A stretch of 64,000 nt of DNA, taken from Paraphoma chrysanthemicola. Lineage: Eukaryota; Ascomycota; Dothideomycetes; Pleosporales; Phaeosphaeriaceae. The notes beneath the pieces were generated by a model. The model saw only the letters and a list, made by a program, of their open reading frames with translations. It had not been told where the DNA came from and did no database searches. The stretch spans positions 2,294,001 through 2,358,000 of the forward strand of contig JAGMWG010000002.1 in the NCBI GenBank assembly GCA_020744225.1, in the 5' to 3' direction. The position numbers and the translations under genes are program-made. This document shows, piece by piece, positions 25,301 through 36,453 of this stretch; positions within the stretch are counted from its first letter, which is position 1; every line of letters starts with the position of its first letter.

Positions 25301-25920
25301 ACCCAGCCCGCGAGCTGCCCAAGGTCGTCGAATGACCCACGCTGGAGTCGGCGGATGGTTCTTGGATTGAATTGCCCTTCTTGGAACTTTATGTGGTAAG
25401 GGTGTGGTCTCAGGATGACGGTTGGACAGACACAGCATCACAAGGATGATATGGGAGGAGGCAGACGCTAAGAACCCTGCGCACCCTAAATGTGGTAAGT
25501 AACCATAACAGTCTATAATATTGTGAAACTACGGAAAACTCTGCTATAGGCGGCAAGGCCAGACCACTCTCTCCTAACACATCGTGCCCGTCCTGCCATA
25601 TGGCATTCTGGAACACATCTTCAATGCAACACCGATGGCAGCTAGCGATTCGACAGCTGACATTCTACCTACTCGCCCGCTGAACTTGCCCGTCTTGTGA
25701 GTAGCATCGCGACATTCGTGTGCCAGACCGTGTGATGAAGACAGGCGCAACGCGATCCTAGAGAACCTGCTGACCCCCAACGATTACTCCTTGAGCGTCG
25801 TCGGGAAAGCAACCAGGCAGTCTCTGCCGACCAAAGCTTCTCCCTGAGATGCTTCATCGTCATGCCATCGACCACTCTGGCCTTGACACTGGCATCCTAA
25901 CCTCATAAGAGGGAGTGTGA
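22357..25920. other. 3.5-kb stretch without a recognisable gene
   Basis: Frames of up to 163 codons exist on both strands (for example 24765-25256 plus and 22840-23217 minus), but none shows a domain, and splicing does not link them. A C/G-rich patch at 22915-22990 has several inverted GC motifs. No transposase or reverse transcriptase fragments were noticed. This could be a gene graveyard, long regulatory DNA, or contain lncRNAs. Confidence 0.5.
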
Positions 25921-26628
25921 CTATGGCGACGCAGACGTCGTCCGCGCCACCAGGGCTTGAAGAGCCTGCAAGCCTCCCGCATCCTTCACCACCTTGGTGA
26001 GTGCAGGAAGTTGAGCCTCTCCGCCAATTGCTGCTAGCAATGGCTGCACCGACTCCGTCAGTGTAGCTGCGGCTTGAGCAGACGCTTCTCCGCCCAAGGA
26101 CTCCAGCTGAGAGCTGACCATGTCAGACTCTCTTGCTTTCGCCCTGAGTCCAGCCGGCCTGGCTTCGAGCTGCGATACACATTGTTCCGCGTTTTGTAGC
26201 TCGGTCTTCAGGTCTCTTGGCGGATCATGCACAAGCTCCTCTTGTGCTACAGCAGGTTAGTCGTGTGACGGTGCAAGGATGGTGAACTTACTCTGCTCAT
26301 CTTGACGTCCCTTGCCCAAGGTCCTCTTGACACTCTCGGGCAAGACGACGCCAGCGGCCTCCGCGATCATGGTAGCAGTGTCCAGTGCATCGCGGAGCCG
26401 ATTCAATTTCCGAATTGCAGGGTGAGATGTGTCGCGGCGCTCGATCGCGTCGGCCTCGGCGTTCACCTCTGCCAGCTTCTTGTCGAGGGCGGCGAGCTCC
26501 GCATCCTCTTCGTCGCTGTCGCCGATGAAGAGACTGAGGTCGTACTTGGTTCCCGCTCTTAAACGACACAGTTCTTCATCTTTTGCACTTTCAATTCTGA
26601 ATACCGGCGTGTACTCCGAGGGCGGCAT
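25921..26628 (-). CDS. Small coiled-coil protein of unknown function
   Basis: Two exons: 26628-26292 and 26246-25921 (45-nt intron, GTAAGT...CTAAC...CTGTAG); 220 aa. The first half is acidic then helical, with heptad-like stretches (AELAALDKKLAEVNAEADAI, about 45-65) followed by SHPAIRKLNRLRDALDTATMIAE. The second half is Ala/Gln/Leu-rich helix, with AAIGGEAQLPALTKVVKDAGG near the end. Long predicted helices and no membrane segment suggest a structural or complex-subunit role, but I do not recognise the family. The ATG at 26628 lies 233 bases from the ATG of a divergent, interrupted plus-strand frame. Confidence 0.72.
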
Positions 26629-26861
26629 GGTGACGATTGGCGTGGAGGGTGGTGTTTTGGTGAAGCTCCAGATTGCCGTGAAAAGGTGAGACCGTTCGCT
26701 GTCCCCGATCAGGAAGTCATGACACTCTCACCAACAAACCTCACTTCACACCCAGCTCAGGCCAAATCAGGACTGACCAGCTCCCCTGCATAGCACTATC
26801 TGGCAGTTACGTCACATTTTCCGACCCTCCTTCACCACATTGCGCCGCCTCGCCTGCAGGC

Positions 26862-27278
26862 ATGACGTCCCTCGAGCTTCTAGAGCTCGGCGGCCAGACG
26901 CCCCAAGACTGCCAAAGAAAATCCAGAACCTGATCCCGGCCAAAGGCTGAGGGCGATGAAGAGGCGGAAAGTAGTGAAGAGATCCGTGTGAGCGTGAAGG
27001 AGATTTTGACAAGGCAAAGGAGCGGGAGAAGACCGACGACGCAGCTGCCGACTTCTGCACCAGCTGACTCGAGTCGCAATGGTCAAATCGACCGCTTGTA
27101 GAGGTCCGCACGCGATGAATTCGATCAGCGAGGTCTCATTACCCCAATGCTGTCCACTGAGCACAGCGCGAAAGGTGATCAATTCGATCTGCCTCCACCA
27201 GATTTCAGCCCACTGCTGAGATATGGAAAGATCTCGGCATTGGAAGCAGCGGAACTACCGGGTAGCACCACATCCTAG
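26862..27278 (+). pseudogene. Possible decayed gene: one frame with two stops
   Basis: From an ATG at 26862 one reading frame runs 139 codons to a TAG at 27276-27278, with only a TGA (26931-26933) and a TAG (27099-27101) inside. The segments have protein-like composition: MTSLELLELGGQTPQDCQ; EGDEEAESSEEIRVSVKEIL; and LITPMLSTEHSAKGDQFDLPPP. The ATG follows a C/T-rich leader (TTCACCACATTGCGCCGC). An intron from GTGAGC (26988 region) to TTGTAG at 27101 could remove the second stop, but nothing evident removes the first. No family recognised. It may be a relic, a spliced gene I have misread, or chance. Confidence 0.25.
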
Positions 27279-27914
27279 GCGCCTTTGATTGGCATCTCGA
27301 GTGCTCAAGCTTCGTGAGGCGGGCAGACGGTCTGAGGCAGGCACGTCGCCGCAAATTAGGGGGGGCGGTCAAGGGAGAGGTAGTCTGATCATACCTGCAT
27401 AGATAAATAAAGCTGATACAATGATCTCCTACTTCACCTTGGCTTGTGCCACAAGGAACATACCTTGCCTTTACATGCCCATATTCCTAGACTGACGGCA
27501 ATGTGCTTACCGCTTACTCACGTCCCAGAATAACGGCCCACGCATGCACGTCATCTCGCCCGACGCACGAGACACCTCGCACGAGTAAGTAAGCCATCTG
27601 GACTGCATACATCGGTGGCGACGTCCTTCACTCACTCCACTGCGGAGTTAATGCAAGCCACGGCGCAATTGAGGTAGCAAGATGCAGGTGGAGACTGACA
27701 TGCTGCAGCCCGTCTATACTCAGCATTGTTTGTGATGGCCATATGTCGAGGAGAAAAATCCCGAGTACATCCAGGCTCCTATTTCATGCTAAAGTGATGG
27801 GTACCCTGCTCCAAAGTTGGGACGTCATCGGCGACTAATACAACGGCTACTATTGCGAGGCTCAATGGAATTCAGCTTCGATGACACTGCCTTTTGGAAT
27901 CAGTCACTGGTGCG
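27279..27914. other. Intergenic, 3' flank of the Hsp70-like gene
   Basis: About 640 bases between the interrupted frame and the stop of the Hsp70-like gene. I see no gene, repeat or RNA. Confidence 0.45.
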
Positions 27915-30584
27915 CTACTCAAATGCCGAGCGGCGTTTATTGGCGCGCCGCTGTAGGCTCGAAGGACCAGGTATATCCAGCATTTGATTCCTCGGCTCTT
28001 CTGGTACATCGGTGACCTGAATATCGACGTCTTCGATGTCGAAGGAAGCGGCCATGTTGACCACTTGTTCGGCAAGCTGTATCTGACCGCCGGAGTAACT
28101 GCCAGATTGGCCTGTTGGTCCATCTTCCCAGTTTCCGAGCCATACCCATGTGAGCACAAGATCCGGACCTCGGACTCGTGGCCGGATGGTGGTATGAATC
28201 GTGTATTGTCGGGATCGCTGGCGTCGACCTTTGACGCGATGAACGCGAATCTTGCCTTGAACTTTCCCTGCTAAGAGGGGCTTGATGTCTACTTGAACTC
28301 TGGCGACGACTCGGTGGTCTAGATAATTGATTAGATCAAGTTCAGTGACGACACTCTGTAACATAATCAACTTGCCCTTATTTTTCTCGTGCGTAATCTG
28401 ATATAGCTCCGGAGCCTCGCCTGTCTTTGCCACGACAGTTGCTTCGAGTGGCCAGTCATCTTTGAAGTCCCAGAAGGTGTAGTCGCTTCGGATATCTGCA
28501 AACTCAGAGTCTCGGTCGACAATTTTGTTCTACATGATTAGCTTCCATCGGTCCGCAAAGTTGCAATTGGAAATATACCTCGCGGATGATCCAATGAGGG
28601 ATGCCTCGTGCTTCCATGTCGCCAGTATCTTTATTCCTCCTTTTCTTGGAGCCATTGCGAGATAGTTCGTGATACCTTGCGTCATTTGCATCGTAGGGAA
28701 TGTCTTCCAGCACCGCATAGTTCGCAAGTGCCTTCTGCGGTGGCGCGCTTGCACGATCGGCCCCAGCTAGAACAAGCCCGCGGGCGACAAAATTGCTGTG
28801 GTACTGCCTGTATGCTGTCAGTGGATCAGGTCTCAACAGCTCGACACATGCTAGACTTACACGAGATCGTGCGGCAAAAATTCGTAGAGGGTGCCTGACG
28901 ATTCCTTCGCATTTTTATTGAAGGGGATCAGTACTTCTTCCTCGAGAAAGGTCTTTAAAGCTGGCTGGCTCGCGCCACCTCCAATAAGTGCGATATGCGC
29001 AGCTCGGGGGTGCGCGAGTCGCACTTCCTCCACAACAATATCAAGCAGGTCCGAATTGCTCCTTAGCCAGGGGAGGAAGACTTCGCTCAACGTCTCCACT
29101 CTTCATTTTCTTGGGTCAGCAGTGACAGGAAAGGGTAAGATGATGTGGCTTACCCAGTGATAGTGAACTCGTTGTTCTCCGTACACCCATATTCCTGGTG
29201 GTCTTTGTGACGCAATCCTCGAAATTGGAAATGCATCGCAATGTCGAGCTTGATAAGCGTGTTCCAATCCTTCCTCGGTTTGATGCATCTTTCAAAGGGG
29301 TCGAGAATGAGATCCTCGATTAATTGCTCGAGGGAAACTTGATAGTACCCCTCCAACTCTGCCCGTAGTGGATTGAGTTTCCGTAACGAGATCTTTGCGA
29401 GGTTCTCGTTGAGACTATGAGAGCCACAACTATCCCCTAGATATTGGTAAGCTAAAAGAAAAGATACTTCCTGAATACTGAAAATCGCTTTACCTATAGG
29501 TTGGCTCACGCGCTTGCATCGAAAGGCGCGTCGGTTGACACGGTGCAGTTCGTATGCAGCATAATCAGATGTGCCACCGCCGATATCACCGAGGATCACG
29601 GTCGCACCGTCCTGTTGTGCTTAGAAAGGTCTTCGGCCAGACAGAAGGACTTACCAGCTTGTCGCACTGTTCAGGGGACAATTGTTTTGCCAAGAAATAC
29701 AGCAGAGCGGCGCTAGGCTCAGTCACGAGGTACACATCTGCGAGATCGTCTGTGTATGCACTTTCCACTTCATACTCAGCCGCCTCAGCATCCACGACGA
29801 TGCCATAGCTAGCTGCTACGGCCTTTCCTAGCCTGGCTGCACCAGCAGCTCTTGCTCCAGCCCGCTTCAAAATCTCGCGCGTCCGGCGGCCATACTTGAC
29901 TGGACAGCCAAACACGAAGGTGATCCTGGATTGTGGCGAGACCTTGTTAGCGCCCGCTTCGAACGGACCGCTCTTGCTCGATTTCAGGGTCTCGAAAGCC
30001 CACTTGAGGAAGTTTGTGTCCACGTCCTCGTCGTGCTCGATCCCACAATCGTTCTTGAGAAATGCCAACGTGTCGCCATAGGCTTGTGGCCAGTGGCAGC
30101 TCCTCGCTGGACTATCTACCGACTCGCGCTTGTCGTCTGGGATGTAGGTCCATGACAAGCTTGTCTCCGGGTAACTTTCACGAGGCTTGAAACGCCTCAC
30201 TAAGCCTCTCCGGCGTCGATCAACACAATATCCATTAGCCGCATCCCAGCCGTGCTCAACTGTGACTGTCTCTCCGTCCTTGGAAACTTGATAGAGGCTC
30301 TGGGTCGGAGCCTGCGTCCCGGTGAGCTTGCCACGGGGAGCTCCAGGGTAGCCCTCAATGTCGTTAACGTCGTCATGATGGATCGACGCAGGATCTTGGC
30401 CATCCTTGTATGAAGCCCACGCCATTTTCAACATCTCATATCCTTTATCGATGCCTATGATGATATGATATAATGGTTTGTTCTTGGGGCAGAACATCTC
30501 ATTTCGTGTAGCGAATGGGGTTTGGTTCGAACATTCGCCCAGCGATAATTCCGATGGACCATTGGAGCTGGCAATCCTTTGCAT
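27915..30584 (-). CDS. HSPA12-like Hsp70-family ATPase with degenerate phosphate loop
   Basis: Six exons: 30584-29655, 29611-29494, 29436-29154, 29100-28861, 28807-28579, 28529-27915; introns 43, 57, 53, 53 and 49 nt; 804 aa. The actin/Hsp70-type nucleotide fold is shown by the phosphate-2 motif ILGDIGGGTSDY (about 317-327), VTEPSAALLYFLA, QPIGG-SCGS, and the adenosine motif HIALIGGGASQPALKTFL. The phosphate-1 loop, usually DFGTT in fungal HSPA12-like proteins, reads IIIGIDKGYEMLKMAWA, so hydrolysis may be impaired. There is no canonical Hsp70 substrate domain; the C-terminal 250 residues are beta-rich and unassigned. Such proteins are numerous in filamentous fungi and mostly uncharacterised. 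The 57-nt intron is in frame without stops, so its retention would add 19 residues. Confidence 0.88.
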
Positions 30585-31358
30585 TTCTCAGACTGTTGTC
30601 GAGTGTTTGAGGCCGGGTTTTCCGATGGAATGAAAGCTCAAAGCAAGCTAGCAGTGTGCGTTAGCAAATGTACTGGTTTGGGCGCAAACACTAGGAGCGA
30701 AGGTGTTGACTTACGAAGTTTTTGGCAGATCTAACATAAATCGTGACACGGAGTTTGGAGAAGTGGCTTCCGTGATTCGGATGTGGTACACAATAGGAGA
30801 CCTTGAGGTGGAAAGTAGTCGATATAGCTGATTCAATGAGCAGTTAGAGCGGCGGTGGAGTGAAATCGGATCGTACCGCAATTTGATGCGACTGAAAGAC
30901 TATGCCGACGAGTTATGGACGTATTTGACCACCTGGATTGCAAAGTTTGACTTCCCTGCGAGCGGCTCGACACTCTTTCCAGACCGCCTTTTTGACACAT
31001 GGTTTGCTTGGTCTAGGCAGCATGGGCCGATGCCGCTTTCCGAAAGCATGTTGTATGCCGCCTGGCAGCGTTGACGAGACGACATGTAATTTGACCGCCC
31101 TGCTCCGGATACAGGCCCGCGGCTGGCTGCATGTGTGAAGTCGCCCAAATGGTAGATGCGTGCATGCGAGGTCACACAAATGGTAGCCGCGTGCATGCGA
31201 GGTCACACAAACACGCAATCATATTGATAGTTGTTTCAATCTCCACTCCAGACTAAATTACCGCGTCCTGAACAATGTCAGCTTGGATTCACCTACGCTG
31301 ACATTTTCCCAGCTTCTGGATTATTTACAACTTGCCATCGTCACACAAGCGGATTGCG
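30585..31358. promoter_or_regulatory. Divergent promoter region with tandem repeat
   Basis: 774 bases between the start codons of two divergently transcribed genes (Hsp70-like leftwards, 645-aa protein rightwards), so it should hold both promoters. It contains a 31-bp direct duplication at 31147-31208. A 63-codon plus-strand frame (30883-31074) has no recognisable features. Confidence 0.5.
31147..31208. repeat. Two tandem 31-bp copies
   Basis: Copies at 31147-31177 and 31178-31208 differ at two adjacent bases (GTAGAT versus GTAGCC). Each carries the palindrome-like GTGCATGC followed by GAGGTCACAC. The array lies 150-210 bases before the ATG of the 645-aa gene. GTGCATGC and GGTCAC are plausible protein-binding sequences, but no factor can be named. 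Confidence 0.85.
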
Positions 31359-33352
31359 ATGACGTCCAGCCATATCGAAACCAGCCACCAACAGAAGTGG
31401 ACGGTTGAGATGAGGATGTATCTGCTTGCATACTTTATCCATGTGGTCAAGACGCAGGGCCTTGAAGGAAAGTTCTCCTACAAGAGCGCAAGACAGGCTT
31501 TGCTCACTAAATTCGATGACGGGCATATCAGTATGCTGTCAGAACGCGCCATAGAAGCTGCAATTCAGCGCATATCCTACAAATACAGGAAAACTACGAA
31601 TGTTCAGAGTTTCAAAGCTGTCCTATTGCAATACGGCATTGACACGGCTGCGCTCCGAATACCCCTGGACGAAAAGACGCTTGTTCGCGAGTACCTAAGC
31701 GAGTATGCGAATACCGGTTCCGAAGCACCAGTAGTTCAGATAGAGAGCGACTGTTCCGTGAGCCAGAATAAGGGCCGCACCGCCAATGAATCTCATCTTG
31801 ATAACGCGCTTCAAGATGAATACACGAACAGGATCAGTTCTCACACTGAATTGGCGTCTCTGAGGAACACATCCAGCAGTGCCTTGCAGCCAGCTCTGAA
31901 GCGAAGGAAAACCAGCAAAAGCTCCTGCTTACCTTCAAAATCTAATCCAGAGGCCGCCAATGAAGCTCTCGATTCTATGGTAGACCTGGCTCCTCAAGGC
32001 ATCGGAATTCCAGAGGTGCCAGGGCAGCTACTCAGAGCCGAACATCGGAAAATTAACCTGAAACTACGGCTCAAAGATTCAAAAAAACAACATGAAGCAA
32101 CACGTACCAAGTTCACGAGGCTGGAAAGAGTAAATGATGCTAGGGGTGCGAAGATTGCAGAACGAGACGGCGAGATTGAAAGCAACAAACAGCTGCTCAT
32201 GGAACATGAATTTGCGCAAAAGCGCGCACCTGTTGGTCGACAAGATCCGGTGGAGGCCTCCTTCAACGAGATAACGGGGTATGGCCGTGACGGAAAGTCT
32301 TGCAACTGCGAAAACCGTTCCCAACAAGTGCTCGATGGCATGTTGCGAACCTTGTGGATACCCCGAGAGAGCGATAACTCTCTCGATCCAGCAGATGTGG
32401 CTTGTGTATGGAATAAATGTGAAGAATTTCTTGCCGCTATCTTCGTGGATTGCGTTCTTCGTCAGCCTAGCGCGGTCGACAGCACCCAGGTTGCGCAGGA
32501 CTTCTCATCCTTTCTGGTGAAGCTTTTCGGAACAACGGAGGTGTTTTCAATCTACGAACCTGGCACAGCTATACGAAGCTTGGATCCGAGTTATCTTAGG
32601 CGCATTCTTCAGGCTTATGCGATGGACTTGCTCTGCGAGAAGATCTTTCTCCATGATGGATGGTACAATTCCATATTCGGTGGATGTACAAGTGGCATGT
32701 TGGCTCAGATGAGGAGAATTATATCTGCAACGACGGGTAAGCAGCATCTCGTACACCCTATCCGATACACAACTAATGCTTATGCCCACTAGGTGGCATG
32801 CAGATATTGCGCGAATTGGATGCCAACGCGTTCAAACTGACGCTTGAGGAAAGACGTGGGCACCTTAATGACAGCTTCTTGCCTGTAGAGGCCAAAAAGT
32901 TTGCGGAACAAGTATGCGAAAAACTTGAACCGTTCTTCGCGGAACCTCCGAAGATTTGGGAAGAGCGGCTGCAGGCTTGCGCTAAATCACTCATGGAGCT
33001 CAAGTTCGAGCTACTGATTACGCCGAAGCAGTATATCATCGAATGGACGCCGGCTGGCGTGGTCTTCGACTCGGACAGCATGGAAAGCAAGCACAGCGAT
33101 GGTGACGGTAAGGAGCTCCAGGTCAAACTCTGCTTTCACCCAGCAATGAAGGAGTATGACGCGGCACCGATTACCCATTTCGAGGAGGGCAACTTCGAGT
33201 CGGTTCTGACCTGTAAGAAATCTCTCTTCAGGAAACAGAACATGTCACTCAAGAACGAAGTGGTCGTCGCGAAGAGTATGGTTTTGCTCAACCCAGCCAC
33301 AGATAGGTACGTCCAGAGTGCCTCGCATGAAAGGATTGTGGTCGATGGATGA
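31359..33352 (+). CDS. Unknown 645-aa protein with charged helical middle
   Basis: Two exons: 31359-32736 and 32793-33352 (56-nt intron, GTAAGC...CTAAT...ACTAG). The first in-frame ATG is at 31359 (ATGACGTCC); the frame is open slightly further upstream without ATG. The N-terminal 85 residues (QQKWTVEMRMYLLAYFIHVV ... ALLTKFDDGHISMLSERAIEAAIQRISYKYRK) have the spacing of a helical SANT/Myb-like DNA-binding domain, which is only a suggestion. KRRKTSK near 190 may be a nuclear signal. A charged coiled-coil-like stretch (about 235-300) follows, then a folded-looking C-terminal half with many conserved-type aromatics. I do not recognise the family. Transcribed convergently with the F-box gene at its 3' side. 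Confidence 0.78.
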
Positions 33353-33626
33353 CAGAGGTCTCGCGCATGCTGGATGGATTGTGATGCTTCCAGTGAGCAT
33401 TGCAGATGAGGGTATTGTGTCTGGCATGGCAGGATCGAGTGCAGGACGGACGCAGTAGGGAGAGACGAGCTCGGGGTACATTGACGTCATAGCAATGTCG
33501 GCACAGCATATATGGTAACTCAAAGCGCCAAAGTAAGCTCGCTGCTGGTCAAAGAGTGCAAAATTGCTAGAAGTCGTATTGTCCCATATGCAGCGGAGTT
33601 TCCAGGTATCTACTGCAAGTAATGGT

Positions 33627-35633
33627 CTATCCTCCTCTTCCACCACCGCGACCTCTACCTCGCCCACCTCTGCCGCGTGCATGACCCCGTCCTCGCCCTC
33701 TTGTGGGCCCCTGCGGTATTGCACCCCGAGTCCAGCGATGGCCCTCGTCTCTCAGATCCTTCCAGCGCTCGTCGAGGTCTTGATTTGGCATACCGCTTCT
33801 ATGGATCAATTTCTGGGACGCCGCAGTCGTCACTCCGTCTTGTACGAGTAACTGCATTCCCAGGCCCTCTTCGCTTCCTTGCTCGTACATCCCAAGATCC
33901 AGAGCATCCTCTCGCGGGTTATATGAGGCACCAATGTCGACCACACCGGTCTCAGGAAAGCGCACGATACCTTGCGAGAGGGCAGGGTCCGGGTGTGGAT
34001 CTGCGGTGCCATGGAAAGTGAGGCTTTGGACAGCGCCTTCAAGGCCAGCGTAGATGGTTTGCGAGGTAGATGATGGGATGGACAGGCTGTAGACCGGCGA
34101 ATCTTGGCCGCCCCGCCAGTAGTCTTCGCGATAAGCGGACCGTTTCGGGGGAATGCGCGGATTGAGGTACAAATTCCAGCCTCCGGAAACTACAAAAGCA
34201 TCGTGTTTGCTGCTGCTGACAATGGCGTTGTGTGCTCGACCTTGACTGCTCGGCTTCGTCTTTGCTCGCGCTGGAGATGAAGCGACTCTGTACGCGTGCG
34301 ATCCCGTTGTTCGTAGATCAAAGACTTTGATCATGCTGTGCATCGAGACGCCTGCAACGATACGTTCTAGTCCGTGGGTGGCAAGCGAGTATACCGGCGA
34401 GTCATTCGTTGGATCCCAGAACAAAGTCTCAAAGTTGTGTGGGGATCGCAGATCGTGTAGTCGGATGATACCATCGTAGGCTCCCGAGAGGAAGACATTA
34501 CCTCCTTGCGAGCCACCTTGTGCTGTAGCTGGTATTGGCAAAATTGGGTACACCGAGGTATGTCGTGAGGCGCTGCGTCCCGTCCTGGGGCCATCCGAGT
34601 ACTTGGACTCAAGACTGAACGACCTGAGTGGCTGCGCAAGGACTCCATCGGATGTGATCTGGTGTACCTGCACTGGCGCAAAAGAAGGACCTAACCCCAT
34701 AGCCACCTTGTCATCGGACAGGAAGTTGCACGACCAGATCCGTCCCGCTGCAGCGCCCGGAGCTACAGCAGTGACTTCTGAGAGCGGCTCGATGGTGGCC
34801 TCCGTGTCGCGGTCTACAGGGTACAGAGCTAGCACCGTGTCTCCAAGTGCTGCAGCTATCACTGGCTTACTCGCCGAGGAGACTGAGATGGAACCCACGG
34901 ACCGTGCTGCAGTCTCGTATTGCTGTTGTCGCGTCACTTTTCCAACCGCATCCCAGCTCAGCATCGAGAGCTGACCCGATGCTGTGCCGTATACTAGTTC
35001 TTCGAACGGTGCACTGCGCTGATGAGGCCGGAGTATCTTCAAGCTTGTTATGTCATCCCGCCCTTCAGCGCTGTCTTGAAGCTTGTACGAGTACCAGGAA
35101 TTGCGATGTCCATACGCGTCAATAGTCGATGTTGCATCGGCGGATGAAGCGGCTTGTTCTTCACTGCTTGATCGTTGCGCTGCTTCACCACACTCCTTTA
35201 CACGTACAACGATCTGCGTTCCCGCGGACCATACGAGCACCTCTCTACGCTCCTCCCACGCTCCAAGCATTTCCTCGTAAGAATCGACGCTTGGCTGATA
35301 CCCCATTGTCTGACCGCGCGGGCCTCTCCAGCTCTTCCTCTGCCACGAATTGATACTTGTTGTCATTGCGGCGGGCTCCACGTATCTCGCAATCAGCCCT
35401 TTCCGCTGCCAATTGCGATACAGCGTGGTCAGGCCATGAACTGCGTTCCGAGCGTCTGGGTCGAGTCCATTGATCCCAAAGCGCCCTTTCAGAAATGCTT
35501 TCCAGCCGTCGAGCTTTGCAAACTCATACAGACGACGGGTGGCCAGAGACAGATTGAGTACATCCAAGGGGCGTTCCATGTGGCTGGTAATGAGAGACAG
35601 GATCTCATTCGGCAGCGTGTTAAAAGATGCCAT
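33627..35633 (-). CDS. F-box protein with WD40-like propeller and RGG tail
   Basis: Intronless, 668 aa, ATG at 35633. A typical F-box begins at residue 4 (FNTLPNEILSLITSHMERPLDVLNLSLATRRLYEFAK), which would bind Skp1 in an SCF ubiquitin ligase. Degenerate beta-propeller repeats follow: ELVYGTASGQLSMLSWD, NVFLSGAYDGIIRLHDLRSP, RIVAGVSMHSMIKVFDLRT, FVVSGGWNLYLNPR, and IYAGLEGAVQSLTF. The last 25 residues are an Arg/Gly-rich RGG-type tail (RGRGRGHARGRGG), usually an RNA- or methyltransferase-binding element. An F-box, a propeller and an RGG box in one chain is unusual. Similar to F-box/WD proteins of the fission-yeast Pof12 type in layout; orthology not established. Confidence 0.85.
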   Translation of the reverse strand: MASFNTLPNEILSLITSHMERPLDVLNLSLATRRLYEFAKLDGWKAFLKGRFGINGLDPDARNAVHGLTTLYRNWQRKGLIARYVEPAAMTTSINSWQRKSWRGPRGQTMGYQPSVDSYEEMLGAWEERREVLVWSAGTQIVVRVKECGEAAQRSSSEEQAASSADATSTIDAYGHRNSWYSYKLQDSAEGRDDITSLKILRPHQRSAPFEELVYGTASGQLSMLSWDAVGKVTRQQQYETAARSVGSISVSSASKPVIAAALGDTVLALYPVDRDTEATIEPLSEVTAVAPGAAAGRIWSCNFLSDDKVAMGLGPSFAPVQVHQITSDGVLAQPLRSFSLESKYSDGPRTGRSASRHTSVYPILPIPATAQGGSQGGNVFLSGAYDGIIRLHDLRSPHNFETLFWDPTNDSPVYSLATHGLERIVAGVSMHSMIKVFDLRTTGSHAYRVASSPARAKTKPSSQGRAHNAIVSSSKHDAFVVSGGWNLYLNPRIPPKRSAYREDYWRGGQDSPVYSLSIPSSTSQTIYAGLEGAVQSLTFHGTADPHPDPALSQGIVRFPETGVVDIGASYNPREDALDLGMYEQGSEEGLGMQLLVQDGVTTAASQKLIHRSGMPNQDLDERWKDLRDEGHRWTRGAIPQGPTRGRGRGHARGRGGRGRGRGGGRGG

Positions 35634-36453
35634 GGTGGCTATGGGCGTGCTTTGAGCGCGCCGATATTGCTATGCTGTGATAAAATGTGCTACTTGGGTT
35701 CATTGAGCCAGACTAACGTGGCGGAGGCGCAAAATACATATAGTCAGCATGTTGGTGGTTGACTGAAAATTGAATGACTCTTCGAAGATGACGACAGAAG
35801 CGTCCGCGTAGCGCACCAGCCACAGCGCTAAGCCACCGCTAATGCAGGCGTGCTTTCGATGGGGAAGGACAAAGACTCATCGCGAGACTCATCTCCACAC
35901 ACGAGATCATCCGCCCAGTCATGATTGCGATCCTACGACTCCGAGGACTCAGGGGCATTATCTCCTTTCGAGGATTGCGCCTCTCATGGCGCACGGATCT
36001 GTTTCCCAAATAAGCTCGAACTAGCGCACGTGTCGAAGACGCCATATTCACCCTGGACTCAGATCGACGCTCTCGCGCAATTAACGTGACTACGTCGCTC
36101 AATCCATTTCACTTTCACCGCAAGCACACATCCGGTTCCAGAGGTGTGACTTCACCATGGTACCCCGCCATCACCTAGCATTCGGTGTGGTTGCGACCGC
36201 TGTCGATCCCCGCACATATATTGCTCGTCCGGCGACCGCCGCACATTTCGGTGCTTATCCGCTTACTGCAGCCAGCCGCAACCTAGCGCTGCCAGTGGAG
36301 TGTCGGCAACCGTCCCGTGACAGTCGTACTGGCGCCAACTTTAATCCTAGGCGAACCGGACTCTACGAGTTGTAGTTAACACCTCCTTTGCCCATGCGGG
36401 CACCCGCAAGTTGACACAGCTTCCCGCGTCGCGTCGCGACATCAGCCTGCGCA
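35634..36453. other. Divergent intergenic region
   Basis: 820 bases between the starts of the F-box/RGG gene (leftwards) and the G-alpha-like gene (rightwards), hence both promoters. A 72-codon plus-strand frame at 36157-36375 could be an upstream ORF but has no protein-like features. No repeats seen. Confidence 0.45.
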
